Below are positions 61,481-64,000 of a stretch of DNA of 64,000 nt, piece by piece. Positions within the stretch are counted from its first letter, which is position 1; every line of letters starts with the position of its first letter. Below the pieces are notes generated by a model that saw nothing but the letters and a program-made list of their open reading frames with translations, ran no database searches and had not been told where the DNA came from. The position numbers and the translations under genes are program-made. The stretch comes from Saccharospirillum sp043196875 (GTDB lineage Bacteria; Pseudomonadota; Gammaproteobacteria; Pseudomonadales; Natronospirillaceae), in NCBI RefSeq assembly GCF_043196875.1, contig NZ_JBEBMX010000003.1:62001-126000 (forward strand), in the 5' to 3' direction.

Positions 61481-61500
61481 TGTCTACACGGTAGTCATAT
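61478..61500. repeat. Imperfect palindrome at the acetyltransferase stop
   Basis: Left arm TAATGTCTAC is identical to that at 60927; spacer ACG; right arm GTAGTCATAT keeps seven of ten expected bases. Confidence 0.5.
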
Positions 61501-61546
61501 AAGACAGTCTGCGCTCCTAGAATGCTCGCTCCAGCGCGGTTTCCAG

Positions 61547-61571
61547 AAAAAAGGCTCCCGATGGAGCCTTT
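61547..61571 (-). terminator. Terminator of the minus-strand acetyltransferase gene
   Basis: Stem GGCTCC / GGAGCC with a four-base loop; on the minus strand it is followed by a run of T. It lies 16 bases after the 61587-62090 gene. Confidence 0.85.
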
Positions 61572-61586
61572 CGAATGTCTGAGACT

Positions 61587-62090
61587 TTAGCCAGCGATGC
61601 TGTCGGCAAATTCCTCTAATGCCTCGTTTTCGAACCGGTAGTATTGCTTGACCGTTAACAGGTCCGCACAGATAGCGTTATAGAACTCCCCTGCCTTGGG
61701 GTTGTCCGATTCCGCCGTCCAGTCCAGGCGCGAGCAACCTTGCTGCAGCGCAAGCCGGGCCAGGTGTTTCATCAGACGCTGCCCCACTTTCTGGCCACGG
61801 GCACGGGCGGCGACATACAGATCCTTCATATACATCTGTCCCGACAGACGCATGACCGGATACATAACCGTAAAACTGGCAAAGCCGAGCATCTGGTTAC
61901 CCTGGTAAGCCGCGACCACCCGAATACCGCTATAGTCAGAAAACATTCGCTGGCGAATATAGTCTTCCAACTGGTCCAGTGAGTAGCTTACCGGCTCTGC
62001 TGAGTAGTACTGATACTGCTCCAGCAACAGAGGCGCCAGTTGTGCAGCCTCTGTTGCTGTGACTGGTCGAATATCGAGCGCTTTGCTCAT
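61587..62090 (-). CDS. GNAT-family N-acetyltransferase
   Basis: This is a 167-residue acetyltransferase. It begins ALDIRPVTATEAAQLAPLL, with MKDLYVAARARGQKVGQRLMKHL as the acetyl-CoA site and AGEFYNAICADLL near the end, in the style of diamine or amino-acid acetyltransferases. Substrate unknown. It is probably co-transcribed with the upstream protease or has its own promoter in the 67-base gap. Confidence 0.8.
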   Translation of the reverse strand: MSKALDIRPVTATEAAQLAPLLLEQYQYYSAEPVSYSLDQLEDYIRQRMFSDYSGIRVVAAYQGNQMLGFASFTVMYPVMRLSGQMYMKDLYVAARARGQKVGQRLMKHLARLALQQGCSRLDWTAESDNPKAGEFYNAICADLLTVKQYYRFENEALEEFADSIAG

Positions 62091-62157
62091 CCATCCATCA
62101 TCCGTTTGGTCATCCCGTCTTCACCAGCCGACCTCTTCAGCAAAGCCGTTATTGGCC

Positions 62158-64000
62158 TCAGAGCGTTTCGACGCTGAAGCCCTGTTCACTCAGGGCAGTG
62201 GCGTGTTCTTTATCGGTAACCACCGCTGTGGAGGCTTTCTCGGCGTCAAAATAGCCTTGAGCGACTCTAGCCACATCGGTCGGGGTGACCGACAGCAGCG
62301 CTTCACGATGGGCCTTACGGTATGCATCTGTCCGGCCAAATAAGCGATTCTGGAACGCCTGTTTGGCTTCACCGGCCGGAGAGCCGGGTTTATCCATGGA
62401 GCTGACCACACCCAGAATGGCCGATTCCACCTGCTCGGCAGTGGCGCCCGTCTCACGCACCCAATCGATACTGGCGCGGAAGTCGTTCAGCGTGCCGTCG
62501 ATACGCGGATCGCGGTAAGAGAAGAACCGGAAGGTGCCGGTATTGGAATCGTGGCTGGCACCGCCGCCATAAGCCCCGCCCTGCTCACGAATGGTGCGAT
62601 GCAGATAGTTATCGCGCAGCACGCCCGCCAGGACGGTCAGTGGCGCGGAATCTTCATGTTCTGGCAACACCGTCGGGTATGCCATGGAGCAGAAGTTAAC
62701 CTGAGTGTTTACCGCCCAGGCCAGGCGCTGCTCGGCGGCATTGACCTTGGCGGTCTGATCCGGTGCCGACAGCTGCTCAGTGCGTTGTGCCAAACCATAG
62801 CGTTCGCTCTGCTCTGCCAGACCATCCAGTTCGGCCGGTTCACCCACCAGAACCGCGAGTGCGCGTTGGTCAGAAAGCTTGGCGTGCAGCTCACTTAAGC
62901 CGGCCAGCCAGCGATCAAAGGCAGACTCATCGGCCTTGAATGCTTTCAGCCAGCTCTTCAGACGACGAATGGCCGGCAAGCCGTTCATGTCATAGGTCAG
63001 GCCGTTGGCATAGCTGTGGAAGCTGCCGGCGGTCTGCATCGCCAAGCCATGGCCCTGGCCGGTCACACTCTGCTCGCGGCGGGCGCTCAACTGGGTCAAC
63101 AGATCACGAATGCGGGTTTTCTCGTCGAACCTTGGTGAGGTCCAGTGCTGCGTCAGAATCTGCGTCAGTTCATCGAAATGGCGAACCAGTGCACGGCCGG
63201 ACAACACCAGATAGCCGGCTACTTTATCAACGCTGTCGAGCGGACTGCGTAACTGGCTGTAGACACTGACGCTGCCGGTACGGGCGGCCTGCCATTGCTG
63301 CATGCCCAGATAGTCTTTATCGCCGGCGCCGACTTCGGTCAGCAAGGCGGTGTACAGCGGCAGCAAGGCGAGTTCGTCTGAGGTCAGTTCTGGCAGCGGC
63401 AAGTACCACTGCTGGTAACCGAGTCCATTGGTGCCTGCCGCATAACGAGTAATGGCGCCTTCGGAGAGCGGCGCCAGGCGTTTAACGTCCGGTTTGACAT
63501 CGGCCAATGTCACCTTGGGTAACTGGCCGGCGTCATCTTCTTCTTCCTGACGCGCTTTCAGCGCCAGCGCCTGGTCGACGATGGCTTGTTGGTCGGCTTC
63601 GCTTAGCCCCTGCTGAATGCGATCAAGCTTGGCGCGCTCGTTGTCGAGCTGGTGCTGATGCAGATCGGCGTCGGGACGCAGTGTTAAGCGAACCCGGTGT
63701 ACGTTATCGAGCAGCAGACGGTGAATCAGGCTGGGAATGTACTGCGGATCTTTGGCCAGCTCGCGCAATCTTGCCAGCGCCGGATCGATATCCAGCGAGT
63801 CCATTACCGAGCCGCCATGGGTAGCAGCACCAACCACGCTGAAAATCAGCTGCATACCGTAAGGCATGCCGTCACCAGTCACTTCACGCTGCGACAATTC
63901 CAACTGATGCAGCATGGCCTCAACGTCTTCGGTGGGAACGCCTTTATTGGCGACCTCGGTCAGCGTATCGATGATCAACTGCTCAAACTCAGCGGCTTTG
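62158..64000 (-). CDS. M16-family (PreP-like, M16C) metallopeptidase, C-terminal part
   Basis: The frame continues without a stop to the right edge, so the N-terminus with the zinc-binding HxxEH is outside. The visible 613 residues cover the second half: a hydrophilic coiled linker (HQHQLDNERAKLDRIQQGLSE), then the inactive M16 repeats with LHRTIREQGGAYGGGASHD and FRFFSYRDPRIDGTL, typical of M16C presequence proteases that degrade peptides. Confidence 0.88.
   Translation of the reverse strand, partial: KAAEFEQLIIDTLTEVANKGVPTEDVEAMLHQLELSQREVTGDGMPYGMQLIFSVVGAATHGGSVMDSLDIDPALARLRELAKDPQYIPSLIHRLLLDNVHRVRLTLRPDADLHQHQLDNERAKLDRIQQGLSEADQQAIVDQALALKARQEEEDDAGQLPKVTLADVKPDVKRLAPLSEGAITRYAAGTNGLGYQQWYLPLPELTSDELALLPLYTALLTEVGAGDKDYLGMQQWQAARTGSVSVYSQLRSPLDSVDKVAGYLVLSGRALVRHFDELTQILTQHWTSPRFDEKTRIRDLLTQLSARREQSVTGQGHGLAMQTAGSFHSYANGLTYDMNGLPAIRRLKSWLKAFKADESAFDRWLAGLSELHAKLSDQRALAVLVGEPAELDGLAEQSERYGLAQRTEQLSAPDQTAKVNAAEQRLAWAVNTQVNFCSMAYPTVLPEHEDSAPLTVLAGVLRDNYLHRTIREQGGAYGGGASHDSNTGTFRFFSYRDPRIDGTLNDFRASIDWVRETGATAEQVESAILGVVSSMDKPGSPAGEAKQAFQNRLFGRTDAYRKAHREALLSVTPTDVARVAQGYFDAEKASTAVVTDKEHATALSEQGFSVETL

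Overview
The window is a chromosomal segment of a gram-negative gammaproteobacterium. Evidence: electron-transfer flavoprotein genes, a type II secretion operon, the imuA-imuB-dnaE2 mutasome under a textbook LexA box, cytochrome-oxidase assembly factors and a copper ATPase. Moderately high GC and gene types suggest an aquatic or marine Oceanospirillales-like bacterium; I cannot name the genus. No rRNA, tRNA or CRISPR array was seen.

Layout. 0-2.8 kb: divergent ETF-ubiquinone oxidoreductase (cut by the left edge) and etfBA. 2.8-7.9 kb: a 12-repeat Kelch-like lipoprotein and a hybrid sensor kinase with degenerate catalytic parts. 7.9-15.5 kb: gspE to gspM of type II secretion, without gspC or gspD. 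15.5-22.3 kb: an acetyltransferase, glutathione reductase, a chromosomal tyrosine recombinase, a phosphatase, a NarL-type two-component pair and a MatP-like DNA-binding protein with a palindrome on its start.

22.4-32.9 kb: a 10.5-kb tailless prophage resembling corticovirus PM2. It has a divergent repressor, an early operon with a P2 gpA/PM2 P12-type HUH replication initiator, a zinc-ribbon protein and a packaging ATPase, then a terminator, a striking palindrome and a late operon with a double-jelly-roll-like capsid protein, many single-span membrane proteins, an M15-type endolysin, holin-like proteins and a 31-residue basic peptide. It carries no integrase and is bounded by a 28-bp imperfect direct repeat. 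A second gene appears to be nested in another frame inside the replication gene.

33.4-43.6 kb: an arsenic operon (arsR-arsC-arsH-acr3-acetyltransferase), a HExxH protein, the SOS mutasome and a LysR/DMT-exporter pair. 44.6-51.7 kb: a four-gene operon (thioredoxin, DUF4266, DUF3570, ApbE) divergent from dsbD and a two-component system. The DUF3570 barrel contains a sequence matching the ApbE flavinylation motif, and the dsbD promoter has four CTTAAG-type hexamers spaced exactly 11 bp apart. Together these suggest a periplasmic/outer-membrane redox system fed by DsbD.

51.6-64 kb: argF and a solute-binding protein, grxD, moeB, a YqgE-family gene, SCO1 and CtaG, a copper P-type ATPase with a CueR-type promoter inside the end of tdk, xthA, two acetyltransferases and the C-terminal part of an M16 protease. 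Gene starts were often moved downstream of the longest open frame where a ribosome site or family N-terminus argued for it.
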